From DATMER01 sp031390755 (lineage in GTDB: Bacteria; Acidobacteriota; Thermoanaerobaculia; Multivoradales; UBA5704): a stretch of 64,000 nucleotides of DNA. This document shows, in pieces, positions 32,166 through 40,084 of the stretch; within the stretch, counting starts at the first letter, position 1; each line of letters opens with the position of its first letter. Both the position numbers and the translations under genes were made by a program. The notes under the pieces were generated by a model. That model was not told the origin of the DNA and did no database searches. It saw nothing but the letters and a program-made list of their open reading frames with translations. Location of the stretch: positions 1-64,000 of the forward strand of contig JANMTS010000066.1 of assembly GCA_031390755.1 (NCBI GenBank). Direction: 5' to 3'.

Positions 32166-33419
32166 CTACTTGCCGCCCTGCGTAAAGCTCTTGACCGTCA
32201 CCTCGGGCATCGAGGTCTTGCCGGACAGCAGCGGCGACGGCTTGCCCAGCAGCTCCTGATCGAAGTACTGAAGGACGACGGTGCGGGTGATCTCGGTCGT
32301 CCGCGCCGGTGCCAGCGTTCCGAGGGCGCCGCCTTTGAGCGGTCCTCCCCAGAGGATCATGTCGCTGAAGTCGAGGTGGAGCGTGTCGCGGACATCGACC
32401 CGGTAGTAACGCGGCGCAGCCCGGCGGTAGATGGCGTCGCTGGCTCCGGTGCGTCCTGCGCGAGCTGAATAGACCATCAGGAAGGGCTGCGAGAGACGCT
32501 TGTCGATCATCGGCCCGTACTGTGGGATGCCGTCGAGATTCAGGCCGGCGCGGCAGCGGGTGTCTTCCAGGCAGAACTGTCCGGAGACGACGCCTCCCAT
32601 CGAGTGGCCGAGCGCGCCCAGGCGTCCCAAGTCGAGCCGGGCCGCGAGCTGGCCGGCGATGCCGGTCTTCGGCAGGCGGTCGAGGACGAGCTTCGTGTCC
32701 TTCACCCAGCGGTCCACGGTCTCGTTCGAGGCGCGCAGACCGGCGAGATATCCGCGCAGGAGCCGGAGCTGAGCCTCTTCGTCCTTCTCCCGGGTCACGG
32801 CGGCCATGATTTCGTCCTCGGCCTTCCATTCGGCGATGACATCGAGGAAGGACTGGCGCGGCTTGCCGGTCTCGTCGAACATGGAGATCACCGTGCCGTC
32901 CGCGAGCGTCGCAGCCGTGGCCTCATAGGGATGAACGACGCTCAGGACCACGTAACCGTGGCTGGCGAGATCCTCGGCCAGGGCGGTGTACGAGCTGGGA
33001 ATCCCGCCGAAGCCGTGGGAGAGCACGAGCACCGGAAACGTCTTCGGCTCGCCCACGGGCGCCGCGTCGAGGACGGAGTGGGTCCGAACGTCCGCCAGCG
33101 CGGCGAGAGGAACCCGCATCCCGGGCGGCACCTCGGCGATCCCATCCCTCAGGTACGGCGCGGTCTTGGCGTCCGGTGCCGAGACCGCGGCTGGATACCA
33201 CGCGAGGATCTCCACCTGCCGGGAGACTCCCGGCGCGGCGAACGTCTCGGGCCGAGTCTCGTCCGTCACCCGCCAGGAGGTCGTGCCGACCTTGGAAGAG
33301 CCGGTGGGGGCTGGCAGCTCGATCGCGACAGGGGTGGGCGGAGGCGTCTGGGTCGCCGCGGGAAAGGCTGTAGCGGCAACGAAGCCAATAGAGAAGAGGA
33401 TCTTCAAGCTGTTCTTCAT
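32166..33419 (-). CDS. Secreted alpha/beta hydrolase (PAF-acetylhydrolase/dienelactone-hydrolase-like)
   Basis: A 417-residue exported protein. The signal peptide (LKILFSIGFVAATAFPAAT) is followed by an esterase domain: WYPAAVSAPDAKTAPYL, VLVLSHGFGGIPSSYTALAE (oxyanion region), and nucleophile GHSMGG in LGALGHSMGGVVSGQF. HLDFSDM near residue 345 carries the likely catalytic histidine. This pattern matches the isoform II platelet-activating-factor acetylhydrolase-like group of bacterial esterases. The ATG at 33419 is five bases from the VapB-like stop, so it may be read through from that operon. Confidence 0.85.
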   Translation of the reverse strand: MKNSLKILFSIGFVAATAFPAATQTPPPTPVAIELPAPTGSSKVGTTSWRVTDETRPETFAAPGVSRQVEILAWYPAAVSAPDAKTAPYLRDGIAEVPPGMRVPLAALADVRTHSVLDAAPVGEPKTFPVLVLSHGFGGIPSSYTALAEDLASHGYVVLSVVHPYEATAATLADGTVISMFDETGKPRQSFLDVIAEWKAEDEIMAAVTREKDEEAQLRLLRGYLAGLRASNETVDRWVKDTKLVLDRLPKTGIAGQLAARLDLGRLGALGHSMGGVVSGQFCLEDTRCRAGLNLDGIPQYGPMIDKRLSQPFLMVYSARAGRTGASDAIYRRAAPRYYRVDVRDTLHLDFSDMILWGGPLKGGALGTLAPARTTEITRTVVLQYFDQELLGKPSPLLSGKTSMPEVTVKSFTQGGK

Positions 33420-33423
33420 GAAG

Positions 33424-33615
33424 TCACCGTAGCCTGGCATAGTCGTACTCGGGTGCAAACTCGATCTTGCCCCGCAGGTCGAGGAGATTCCTGCGCTTCT
33501 TCGTGGCGATGAAAACGAGAAGCGCTTCGTGAACGAGCTCCTTCTTGGTCTTGATTCCACTCAGGCGGGCCGCCTCGGCAAGCAGCGCGTCGTCGATGAC
33601 GATGCTGGTTCTCAT
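33424..33615 (-). CDS. VapB-type antitoxin, orphan
   Basis: A 63-residue protein: MRTSIVIDDALLAEAARLSG, TKKELVHEALLVFIATKKRR, and an LRGKIEFAPEYDYARLR tail, the signature of PF09957 VapB antitoxins. Normally a vapC follows at once; here the next gene is a secreted hydrolase, so the toxin is lost. The ATG at 33615 overlaps the stop of the upstream gene (ATGA) and has GGAGG close by. Confidence 0.88.
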   Translation of the reverse strand: MRTSIVIDDALLAEAARLSGIKTKKELVHEALLVFIATKKRRNLLDLRGKIEFAPEYDYARLR

Positions 33616-34097
33616 GGCACCTCCATGCGCGGTTCCTTGCGCCTGCGAACCGGATACTCCGCCAGGATGGCCGAGCACTGCCGGATGATGCCGGGAAGAA
33701 AGCTCTGATCCAACTCGAAATCCATTTTGTGCTCCTGGGTCAGCTGATCCGGGGTGATCTCCACTTCAGCGCGGAGGTGTCCGAGCCGATCGGTGCCTTC
33801 GAGCGTAATCCGGAGGTCCGGCTCATACGATTCCAGGACGGCTGACGCGACCTTGCCTCGGAGGACCGCTTCGCACTGTTTCCCGAATCTCTCGATGTCG
33901 GATGTCATGAGGAAGGGACCGTGGATCCGGACGCTGGCTCCAGGCGCGCCGCAGTGCGCGGTCGCCAGCAGCCAATTGCCGTCTTCGAAGTCGTGCGAGG
34001 CGGGAAATTGACGCCCGTGGATCCAGAGCTCTAGCCCCGCGATCGTCAAGGCGGGGTCTCCGAGGTTGGCTAAAGAGTTTCGCGCGCTCATCGCCAT
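33612..34097 (-). CDS. WapI-like immunity-type protein, conserved hypothetical
   Basis: A 161-residue soluble protein. The pattern LELWIHGRQFPASHDFEDGNWL, a GPFL...ERFGKQCEAVLRG helix, a YEPDLRITLEGTDRLGHL hairpin, and FELDQSFLPGIIRQCSAIL resembles the WapI immunity family (which protects against WapA tRNase toxins) and similar small proteins. I have not been able to compare it directly. It lies in a patch of toxin-antitoxin and polymorphic-toxin remnants, which fits an orphan immunity role. It is coupled to the VapB gene (ATGA). Confidence 0.6.
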   Translation of the reverse strand: MAMSARNSLANLGDPALTIAGLELWIHGRQFPASHDFEDGNWLLATAHCGAPGASVRIHGPFLMTSDIERFGKQCEAVLRGKVASAVLESYEPDLRITLEGTDRLGHLRAEVEITPDQLTQEHKMDFELDQSFLPGIIRQCSAILAEYPVRRRKEPRMEVP

Positions 34098-34117
34098 TCA
34101 GATCCTATACGCCCTCT

Positions 34118-34144
34118 GTACTACTCTGTGTCCGACGGTACTAC
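34118..34144. promoter_or_regulatory. Direct repeat, probable operator of the RHH antitoxin
   Basis: Two GTACTAC heptamers start at 34118 and 34138, exactly 20 bp apart, in the 61-bp divergent gap 15 bases before the RHH gene. Ribbon-helix-helix antitoxins commonly bind such in-phase direct repeats. Confidence 0.5.
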
Positions 34145-34158
34145 ATGGAGTCGACGCG

Positions 34159-34404
34159 ATGAAGACCCTTTCCCTCAAGTTGCCGGAAGAGTTGGTTCAG
34201 ACGCTCGCGATCTTTGCGAAATCGCGGGGACAGACGAGGTCAGAGATTCTTCGAGAGGCCTTGCGGGACTACCTTTCCAGGGCATCCCCGCCCGCTGAAG
34301 GCTCGTTCCTGGCCCTTGCCGGAGACCTGGTCGGCTGCCTTGAAGGCCCTGGTGATCTCTCGCTCCACTCCGAACACCTCGACGGCTACGGACAATCGTC
34401 CTGA
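34159..34404 (+). CDS. Ribbon-helix-helix antitoxin (CopG-like)
   Basis: An 81-residue protein: MKTLSLKLPEELVQTLAIFA, then KSRGQTRSEILREALRDYLS, a textbook RHH domain, followed by a tail ending LHSEHLDGYGQSS. The ATG at 34159 follows GGAG. The 3' end runs directly into the last codons of a PIN toxin in another frame, so the toxin has been deleted while the antitoxin remains. Confidence 0.85.
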   Translation: MKTLSLKLPEELVQTLAIFAKSRGQTRSEILREALRDYLSRASPPAEGSFLALAGDLVGCLEGPGDLSLHSEHLDGYGQSS

Positions 34405-34478
34405 CCCTCGATTCCGACTTCCGGATCTACCGAAGGAACGGCCGCTCGGTCATCCCCGCCCTCCTGCCGGACCGCTAA
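34395..34478 (+). pseudogene. C-terminal remnant of a PIN-domain toxin
   Basis: An open frame of 27 codons ending in TAA, overlapping the antitoxin stop. It reads TLDSDFRIYRRNGRSVIP then ALLPDR, the characteristic C-terminal strand and tail of VapC toxins (metal-binding Asp in TLDSDF). The first 110 or so residues are gone. It has no start codon of its own. Confidence 0.75.
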
Positions 34479-34541
34479 CCGTTCCCCTTCCACCGCCCCG
34501 CCTCTACCTGCCCAGCTCCGGAATTTTGTTGTAACAACGCC

Positions 34542-34793
34542 GCAACTCGCATCCGCAACCTCTTGGTTTCGCGTCAACTCGCATCCATTCACAGCAAAAT
34601 CCCTGTTTGTCGCAGCAGAATGGCCTAGTGTCGCAGCAACTCACATCCGGGCTGCATCAGAATGCCTGTTTGTCGCATCCGCAAACAGGCATTCTGCTGC
34701 GACAAACTTGTTTGCCGCTGCGACAAACCTGTTTGCCGCTGCGACAAACCCGTTTGTCACAGCAGGAATCCAGAGAGTCGCATCAGAGATGGT
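34542..34793. repeat. Degenerate tandem array of 21-bp units
   Basis: About twelve units in constant 21-bp register, with unit starts at 34542, 34563, 34584, 34605, 34626, 34647, 34668, 34689, 34710, 34731, 34752 and 34773. The best unit reads GTTTGCCGCTGCGACAAACC (first 20 bases); the related GTTTGTCGCAGCAG appears in others. GTTTG and CAAAC ends of adjoining units form small palindromes (ACAAACCTGTTTG). The region has clearly lower GC than its surroundings. It lies between the PIN remnant and an ECF sigma gene. No long-spacer structure, so not CRISPR. Confidence 0.8.
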
Positions 34794-34878
34794 TTCCTTT
34801 CCGGCGGGCTGGGGTGTCCAACCGGATGCCATGGAAACCACACGAGCAGCGACCGTGACAAGCTGGTGGGGGGGCGGA

Positions 34879-35436
34879 ATGCGGGAACCTGATGGAGCGC
34901 TGGAGAACCGCCTGGTGGCGGAGTTGGCGGCTGGAGACCGGGAGGCGGCGGAGCGGCTGGTCGAGCGCACGTACCGCATGGTCTTCGGGCTGCTGCGCCG
35001 CCTGTGCGGCGACCCCGATCTGGCGGCCGACCTGACCCAGGAGACGTATCGGAAAGCCTGGGACGCGCTGGCCGGATTCGACGGACGGTCCCAGTTCTCC
35101 ACCTGGATCTGCCGCATCGCCTACAACACCTTCCTCAACCACCTGCGGCGGCCCCGCCGCCTCGTGCCGTTCGACGAGGCCCGCGAAGCCGCCGTCCCCG
35201 ACCCCGCGCCCGCCGCCGACGTGATCGTCGGACAGGCCGCCGCGGGCGACCGCCTTCGACGGGCGGTGATGGCCCTTCCGGAAGACCTTCGCTACACCGT
35301 GACCGCCCTCTTCTGGGGCGACCTCCCCGTCAAGGAGGTGGCCCGCCAGGAAGGAATCACCACGGTAGCCATCCGCAAGCGCCTGAAGAAGGCGCTTCAG
35401 ATCCTGGCCAACACCCTCGAGGAGGACGCCCGATGA
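34879..35436 (+). CDS. ECF RNA polymerase sigma factor
   Basis: A 185-residue sigma-70 family ECF factor. Region 2: YRMVFGLLRRLCGDPDLAAD, LTQETYRKAWDALAGFDGRS, FSTWICRIAYNTFLNHLRR. Region 4: VMALPEDLRYTVTALFWGDL, VKEVARQEGITTVAIRKRLK. The ATG at 34879 is chosen because homology begins directly after it; an in-frame ATG at 34831 would add 16 residues. Its stop overlaps the start of the vWA protein (ATGA), its probable regulator. The upstream 21-bp array may lie in its promoter region. Confidence 0.9.
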   Translation: MREPDGALENRLVAELAAGDREAAERLVERTYRMVFGLLRRLCGDPDLAADLTQETYRKAWDALAGFDGRSQFSTWICRIAYNTFLNHLRRPRRLVPFDEAREAAVPDPAPAADVIVGQAAAGDRLRRAVMALPEDLRYTVTALFWGDLPVKEVARQEGITTVAIRKRLKKALQILANTLEEDAR

Positions 35437-37670
35437 GCCGCTTGACCGAACGCGAGATCGCCCGCAAGCTGGCGGAGCCGCTCGACGAAGAGCCGCCCGC
35501 GGGCCTGCTGGACAAGATCAAGAGCGAGATCCCGCCGGTGATCTCCATGGGAGCCCTGGGCTCCTCGGGAACACCGGGCGGTAAGCCTCCCGGAGGAGAG
35601 GTCCGGCCGTTCCCGACGCCGACTCCCGCCTCCCGGATTCCGCGCCGCGCGCAGTGGCTGATGGCCGCTTCCCTGGCCGTGGCCGTGCTCGGCGGGCTCC
35701 TGTCCTGGCGGGTCGTGAAGATGCAGCCGCCGCTGCCGACGTCCGAGGCCGTCGACATGCAGACGCGGCCGGAGAGCGCGGACGCCGGTCCCACCGGATC
35801 GCCCAGCGAGTCCGACGCCGAGTCGATGTCTCCGCCGCCGCCAGCGAAGGCGCGCCCGTTGTCGCCGGAGATGGAGAAGCAGCTTGGGTCGTTGGGCTAT
35901 ACCGCCCCCGGCGATGCCGTCCTCTCGGACGAATCGGCGGGGATGCGCGACCAACGCGGCGCGGGAGACGCGCGCCGCCGGAATGAGGCCGGCGAACCCG
36001 TCCAACCCGTCGAGGTGCCCTCCGCGCTGCCGGCTCCTATGGTTGACAAGGAGCAGGCCTTCGAGACCGGCGTCGAGGGTGGAGTGGTCGGCGGAGTTCC
36101 GGGAGGAGTCGTGGGTGGAGCTCCCGGTGGAGTCCCAGGCGGGACGGGCCGCGGCGTGCCGAGCGAGAGGAAGGACGACTCGCCGCTGCGGGTCGGCGAA
36201 AACCGGGCGGCACCGGCAGCGCCCAAGCAGAAGGCCGCAGCCGCTGCTGGGACGACCGGCACGACTGGAGGCAGTGCCGAGCCCAACGACGAGGCGTACG
36301 GCGATACCTTCTACCGGGCCGTGGAGACGAACCCCTTCGTGGATACGGAGGAGGATCGCCTCTCGACCTTCGGACTGGACGTGGACACGGCCTCCTACAC
36401 CGTGGCCCGGCGCTACCTCCAGGACGGCAACCTTCCCAATCCCAACTCCGTCCGCATCGAGGAGCTCGTGAACTTCTTCGACTACGGCGACGCGCCGCCC
36501 GAGCGGGAGGACTTCGCCCTGCGCGCCGAAGGAGCGCCCACGCCGTTCGCCGGACCCGAATACCGGCTACTCCGGTTCAACGTCCGCGCCCGGCAGATCC
36601 GCCCCGAGGACCGCAAGCCCGCGGTGCTGATCTTCGTGGTCGACATCTCCGGATCGATGGACATGGAGAACCGGCTCGGCCTGGTGAAGCGCTCGCTGGA
36701 GCTTCTCCTGAGCCGGCTGCGGGCGGGGGACAAGGTCGGGCTCGTGGTCTACGGCGACCGGGCGCGGGTGCTGCTGGAGCCCACCTTCGACCTGGAGCAG
36801 GTCCGCGCGGCCGTCGGCGGCCTGCGGGCCGAGGGCTCGACCAACGCCGAAGCCGGGCTCACGGCCGGATACGACCTCGCCAACCGCTACTTCCGGCCGG
36901 AGGCGAACAACCGCATCCTCCTCTGCTCGGACGGCGTGGCGAACGTCGGCGCGACCGGCCCGGAGAGGATCCTGGCGCGGATCGGCGGCGAGGCGCGCAA
37001 GGGCATCGAGCTGACCACGCTCGGGTTCGGCATGGGCAACTACAACGACGTGCTCATGGAGCAGCTCGCGGACAAGGGCGACGGCCGCTATGCCTACGTC
37101 GACACGCTCGACGAAGCGCGCCGGGTCCTGGTCGAGGAGCTGGAAGGGACGCTCGAGACCATCGCCAAGGACGCCAAGGTGCAGGTGGCCTTCAATCCCC
37201 AGGTGGTGGACCGCTGGCGGCTCCTGGGGTACGAGAACCGCGACATCGCCGACGAGAAGTTCCGCGACGACACGGTCGACGCCGGGGAGATCGGGGCCGG
37301 GCACGGCGTGACCGCGCTCTACGAGGTGAAGCTCAAGCCGGGAGCGACCGCGGACCGGCCGGTGGCGAACCTCCACCTGCGGTGGAAGTCGGAGCGGACG
37401 GGACGGGTGCGGGAGGAGGAGAAGCTGCTCCGGGTCTCGCAGATGGCCCGGTCCTGGGACGGCGCCACGCCGGCCCTGCGGCTGGCCTCGGTGGTGGCGG
37501 AGTTCGGCGAGATCCTGCGGGGCTCCTACTGGGCCCGGGGCTCCAGCCTCGACGCCCTCGCCCGGCTGGCCGAGAGGGTTGCGAGAGAGCAGAGGGAAAG
37601 CCGGCGGGGAGCGGATGTGGCCGAGCTGGCGAAGCTGATCGGGAAGGCGTCCCGGCTGAAGGAACCCTAG
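35433..37670 (+). CDS. YfbK-type von Willebrand factor A protein with anti-sigma-like cytoplasmic head
   Basis: A 745-residue membrane protein. The cytoplasmic N-terminus (1-68) occupies the anti-sigma position after an ECF gene; a membrane helix follows (WLMAASLAVAVLGGLL, about 72-92); then a long Pro/Ser-rich region with EMEKQLGSLGYTAPG and a Gly/Val repeat (GGVVGGVPGGVVGGAPGG). From about residue 285 comes the von Willebrand N-terminal domain (DTFYRAVETNPF, STFGLDVDTASYTVARRYL), a vWA domain with MIDAS DISGSMD and LLCSDGVANVG, and a C-terminal DUF3520-like region (GHGVTALYEVKLKPG). YfbK family members are periplasmic. Coupling to a sigma factor suggests envelope signalling. Confidence 0.88.
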   Translation: MSRLTEREIARKLAEPLDEEPPAGLLDKIKSEIPPVISMGALGSSGTPGGKPPGGEVRPFPTPTPASRIPRRAQWLMAASLAVAVLGGLLSWRVVKMQPPLPTSEAVDMQTRPESADAGPTGSPSESDAESMSPPPPAKARPLSPEMEKQLGSLGYTAPGDAVLSDESAGMRDQRGAGDARRRNEAGEPVQPVEVPSALPAPMVDKEQAFETGVEGGVVGGVPGGVVGGAPGGVPGGTGRGVPSERKDDSPLRVGENRAAPAAPKQKAAAAAGTTGTTGGSAEPNDEAYGDTFYRAVETNPFVDTEEDRLSTFGLDVDTASYTVARRYLQDGNLPNPNSVRIEELVNFFDYGDAPPEREDFALRAEGAPTPFAGPEYRLLRFNVRARQIRPEDRKPAVLIFVVDISGSMDMENRLGLVKRSLELLLSRLRAGDKVGLVVYGDRARVLLEPTFDLEQVRAAVGGLRAEGSTNAEAGLTAGYDLANRYFRPEANNRILLCSDGVANVGATGPERILARIGGEARKGIELTTLGFGMGNYNDVLMEQLADKGDGRYAYVDTLDEARRVLVEELEGTLETIAKDAKVQVAFNPQVVDRWRLLGYENRDIADEKFRDDTVDAGEIGAGHGVTALYEVKLKPGATADRPVANLHLRWKSERTGRVREEEKLLRVSQMARSWDGATPALRLASVVAEFGEILRGSYWARGSSLDALARLAERVAREQRESRRGADVAELAKLIGKASRLKEP

Positions 37671-37723
37671 GATCTATCGCGGGTGGCGAGTAGCGGGGGG
37701 CGGGCGGGAAATCGTGAACAACC

Positions 37724-37752
37724 GGGGCACGGCGAACCGTGCCCCTCCTTTT
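37724..37752 (+). terminator. Intrinsic terminator after the vWA operon
   Basis: A 9-bp stem GGGGCACGG/CCGTGCCCC with a CGAA loop, followed by TCCTTTT. It lies 54 bases after the vWA stop, between convergent genes. Confidence 0.8.
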
Positions 37753-37790
37753 CATTGGAAACCGTCAGAACCCGAATTCAGAAGAAAGGC

Positions 37791-38351
37791 TCACTTGGGC
37801 ATGAGGACGGTGTCGACGACGTGGATCACGCCGTTCGACTGGTACACGTTCGCGATCGTGACCTTCGAGGTGCCGCCCTTGGCGTCCGTCAGCACGAGAT
37901 CCTTGCCGACCATCATCGCCGTCAGATTGCCGCCCGCGACCGTCTTGATCGTGGCCTTGCCGCTGCCCGCCTTGATGAGCTTGGCGATCTCCGTGGAGTC
38001 CAGCTTGCCGGCCACCACGTGGTAGGTCAGGATGCCCGACAGCATCGACTTGTTCTCGGGCTTGAGCAGCGTGTCCACCGTGCCGGCGGGCAGCTTGTCG
38101 AACGCCGCGTTGACCGGCGCGAAGACCGTGAACGGACCCTTGCCCTTCAGGGTGGAGACCAGGTCGGCGGCCTTGACGGCGGCCACCAGGGTGGTGTGAT
38201 CGGCCGAGCTGACCGCGTTGTCGATGATGTCCTTGGTGTCGTACATCGCCGCGCCGCCGACCTTGGGGTTCTCCTTCGCCATCAGCCCCATGGGGACGGC
38301 CGCGGCCGCGAGGGCCAGGAAGGTGACGCCGAGTGTCTTCTTCATATTCAT
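37791..38351 (-). CDS. Secreted fasciclin (FAS1) domain protein
   Basis: A 186-residue exported protein. Signal peptide LGVTFLALAAAAVPMGLMA, then a single FAS1 domain: DHTTLVAAVKAADLVSTL, GPFTVFAPVNAAFDKLP (the FTVFAPxNxAF box H1), MLSGILTYHVVAGKL (YHVV box), and IHVVDTVLMP (box H2). The domain is complete. FAS1 proteins mediate adhesion or act as periplasmic stress proteins. The ATG at 38351 has AAAGGAA upstream; a second ATG two codons later is possible. Confidence 0.93.
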   Translation of the reverse strand: MNMKKTLGVTFLALAAAAVPMGLMAKENPKVGGAAMYDTKDIIDNAVSSADHTTLVAAVKAADLVSTLKGKGPFTVFAPVNAAFDKLPAGTVDTLLKPENKSMLSGILTYHVVAGKLDSTEIAKLIKAGSGKATIKTVAGGNLTAMMVGKDLVLTDAKGGTSKVTIANVYQSNGVIHVVDTVLMPK

Positions 38352-38459
38352 GGTTGTTCCTTTCGTTGGAGTTGCCCGAATCCCTTTCGGGGACCCGGTT
38401 CACCGTGGATACGCCCTTCCCGCATCTGCGGATGACCGGGTGCGGCATAGAATCCCCCC

Positions 38460-38951
38460 ATGAGCTCACCTCTGCGCTTCCGACTCGTGCTCGCCAAGGA
38501 GGACTTCAAGTTCTCCGCCGCCCACTTCACCCTCTTCACGGGCGGTCAGGCCGAGCTTCTCCACGGCCACAACTACCGCGTCCGGGTCGAGCTGTCCGGC
38601 AGCGAGCTCGACGAGGAGGGGCTGCTGTTCGACCTGGATTCCTTCAAGAAGACGTTGAGGGCGATCTGCGCCCGGCTGGACAGCCGCACGCTGCTTCCCG
38701 GCGAGGCGTCGAGGCTGGTCTGGAGCCGCGACGGCGGGTCCGTCGAGGTGCGCTGCGGCCAGCGGATCTACCGCTTCCCCGAAGAAGACACGCTGGTCCT
38801 GCCGGTGTCCAACACCTCGATGGAGCTGTTGGCGCAGATGATCTGGAAGGAGCTTGCCGCGGGGCTCGCAGGCTCCCGGGTCGACGCGCTGGCGGTGTCC
38901 GTGGAGGAGTCGGCGGGGCAGAGCTGCTGGGTCGAAGGCAGCCTGGTCTGA
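38460..38951 (+). CDS. 6-pyruvoyl-tetrahydropterin synthase/QueD-like protein lacking the catalytic cysteine
   Basis: A 163-residue T-fold protein. Zinc ligands are His22 (FSAAHFTLF), His35 and His37 (LHGHNYRVRVEL), and an acidic residue lies in SVEES near the C-terminus. In QueD and PTPS a catalytic cysteine sits four residues before the HGH histidine; here that position is Ala31. A 40-residue insertion (ARLDSRTLLPGEASRLVWSR onward) separates the two halves. It may be a divergent PTPS-III-like aldolase or have another pterin role. No other queuosine or folate genes are nearby. Confidence 0.8.
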   Translation: MSSPLRFRLVLAKEDFKFSAAHFTLFTGGQAELLHGHNYRVRVELSGSELDEEGLLFDLDSFKKTLRAICARLDSRTLLPGEASRLVWSRDGGSVEVRCGQRIYRFPEEDTLVLPVSNTSMELLAQMIWKELAAGLAGSRVDALAVSVEESAGQSCWVEGSLV

Positions 38952-38961
38952 TCGGATTGGT

Positions 38962-40071
38962 CTAGGTCGTCATCTCGCGGCCCTTCCACTTCGCGAGGCG
39001 GCCGCGGCGCCGGTCGAGGGTGCTGACGGCGAGCGCCGCCGACAGGACGAGGGCGTCGAGGGGATAGAGCAGGCCCCAGGCATGGCGTTCCGTGCGGAAC
39101 AGGGCCGACGCCGCGGCGCCCGCGCTCCAGAGAAGAACGGCCTCGGTCCAGCGTCCGGCGGCGAGGAAACCCATCAGGACCGCGACGGGGACCAGCAGGA
39201 CCGCGAGCGCCCGCGCGACCAGGCCCGGCTGGTGGCCGAAGAGCGCTCCCAGGTTCCGGCGCCAGCCGCTCCACGTCTCTCCGAAACCCTGATACATGCG
39301 CACCCTCAGGCCGGGCTCCCGGTAGAAGGCGGTCCGGAATCCATGCCCGCGCAGCCGGGCGGCGATGGCCACGTCGTCCATCGGCACGTTGCGGATGGGC
39401 TCGAACCCGCCGCTGGCGTCCCAGGCCTCTCTGCGGATCAGGATGAACTGTCCGTTGGCCACGGCGGGCCCGTCCACGTCGCCAGCCGCGGCGGCGGACC
39501 AGTCGTCGAGCAGGACGTCGAGGAATCCGAAGACCGCGGGCGTCAGCAGCGCCTCCCCGGGGCCGCGGGCGATCTGGCTGCCGGCGAGCGAGACGGCGTC
39601 GAGGTTCTGCCGGCGAGCGGCGGTGAGGGCTCCCGCCAGGATTCCGGGGTCGTGGCGGGTGTCGGCGTCCGTGAGCAGCACCCACGGCGTGTCGACCTCC
39701 TGCCATCCCCGGTGGAGCGCGTGAAGCTTGCCCCGCCAGCCGGCAGGAAGCTCGCCCGCCTGGCTCCGGCTCAGCCGGCCCTCCGTCTTCTGGAGCTTCG
39801 CCACCAGCTCGCCGGTGCCGTCGGTGGAGCCATCGTCGACGACCCGGACCCAGGGCCGCGCGGTCTGTGCGAGCAGGGCCTCGACGCAGGGGACCACGTT
39901 CGCCCGCTCGTCGCGGACCGGCAACAGAACCGTGACAAGACCTGGAGGGAGGTCGGGGTCCGGAGTCGGCAGGGCCGGGGCGGTCCGGCGGCGCTCCTCC
40001 GACTTCAGAGCCAGCCCGAGAAGGGAGGCGCCGGCGAAGAGGGCGAGCAGGACCGGGAGGGTTACATCCAT
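38962..40071 (-). CDS. Membrane-associated glycosyltransferase, GT2 family
   Basis: A 369-residue GT-A enzyme with one N-terminal helix (LPVLLALFAGASLLGLAL) and three or so C-terminal helices. Catalytic motifs: VTVLLPVRDERANV, VVDDGSTDGT (nucleotide binding), LLTDADTRHDPG (DxD-type metal site) and NVPMDDVAIAARLRG (the acid/base D). The layout resembles HpnI/CrtQ-like GT2 proteins that work on lipid acceptors. It begins 13 bases after the stop of the selenoprotein gene and is likely cotranscribed with it. Confidence 0.85.
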   Translation of the reverse strand: MDVTLPVLLALFAGASLLGLALKSEERRRTAPALPTPDPDLPPGLVTVLLPVRDERANVVPCVEALLAQTARPWVRVVDDGSTDGTGELVAKLQKTEGRLSRSQAGELPAGWRGKLHALHRGWQEVDTPWVLLTDADTRHDPGILAGALTAARRQNLDAVSLAGSQIARGPGEALLTPAVFGFLDVLLDDWSAAAAGDVDGPAVANGQFILIRREAWDASGGFEPIRNVPMDDVAIAARLRGHGFRTAFYREPGLRVRMYQGFGETWSGWRRNLGALFGHQPGLVARALAVLLVPVAVLMGFLAAGRWTEAVLLWSAGAAASALFRTERHAWGLLYPLDALVLSAALAVSTLDRRRGRLAKWKGREMTT

Positions 40072-40084
40072 CTCTGTCCCGGGC

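Noticed and set aside
34542..34793. CRISPR array
   Set aside because: Degenerate contiguous 21-bp units without spacers.
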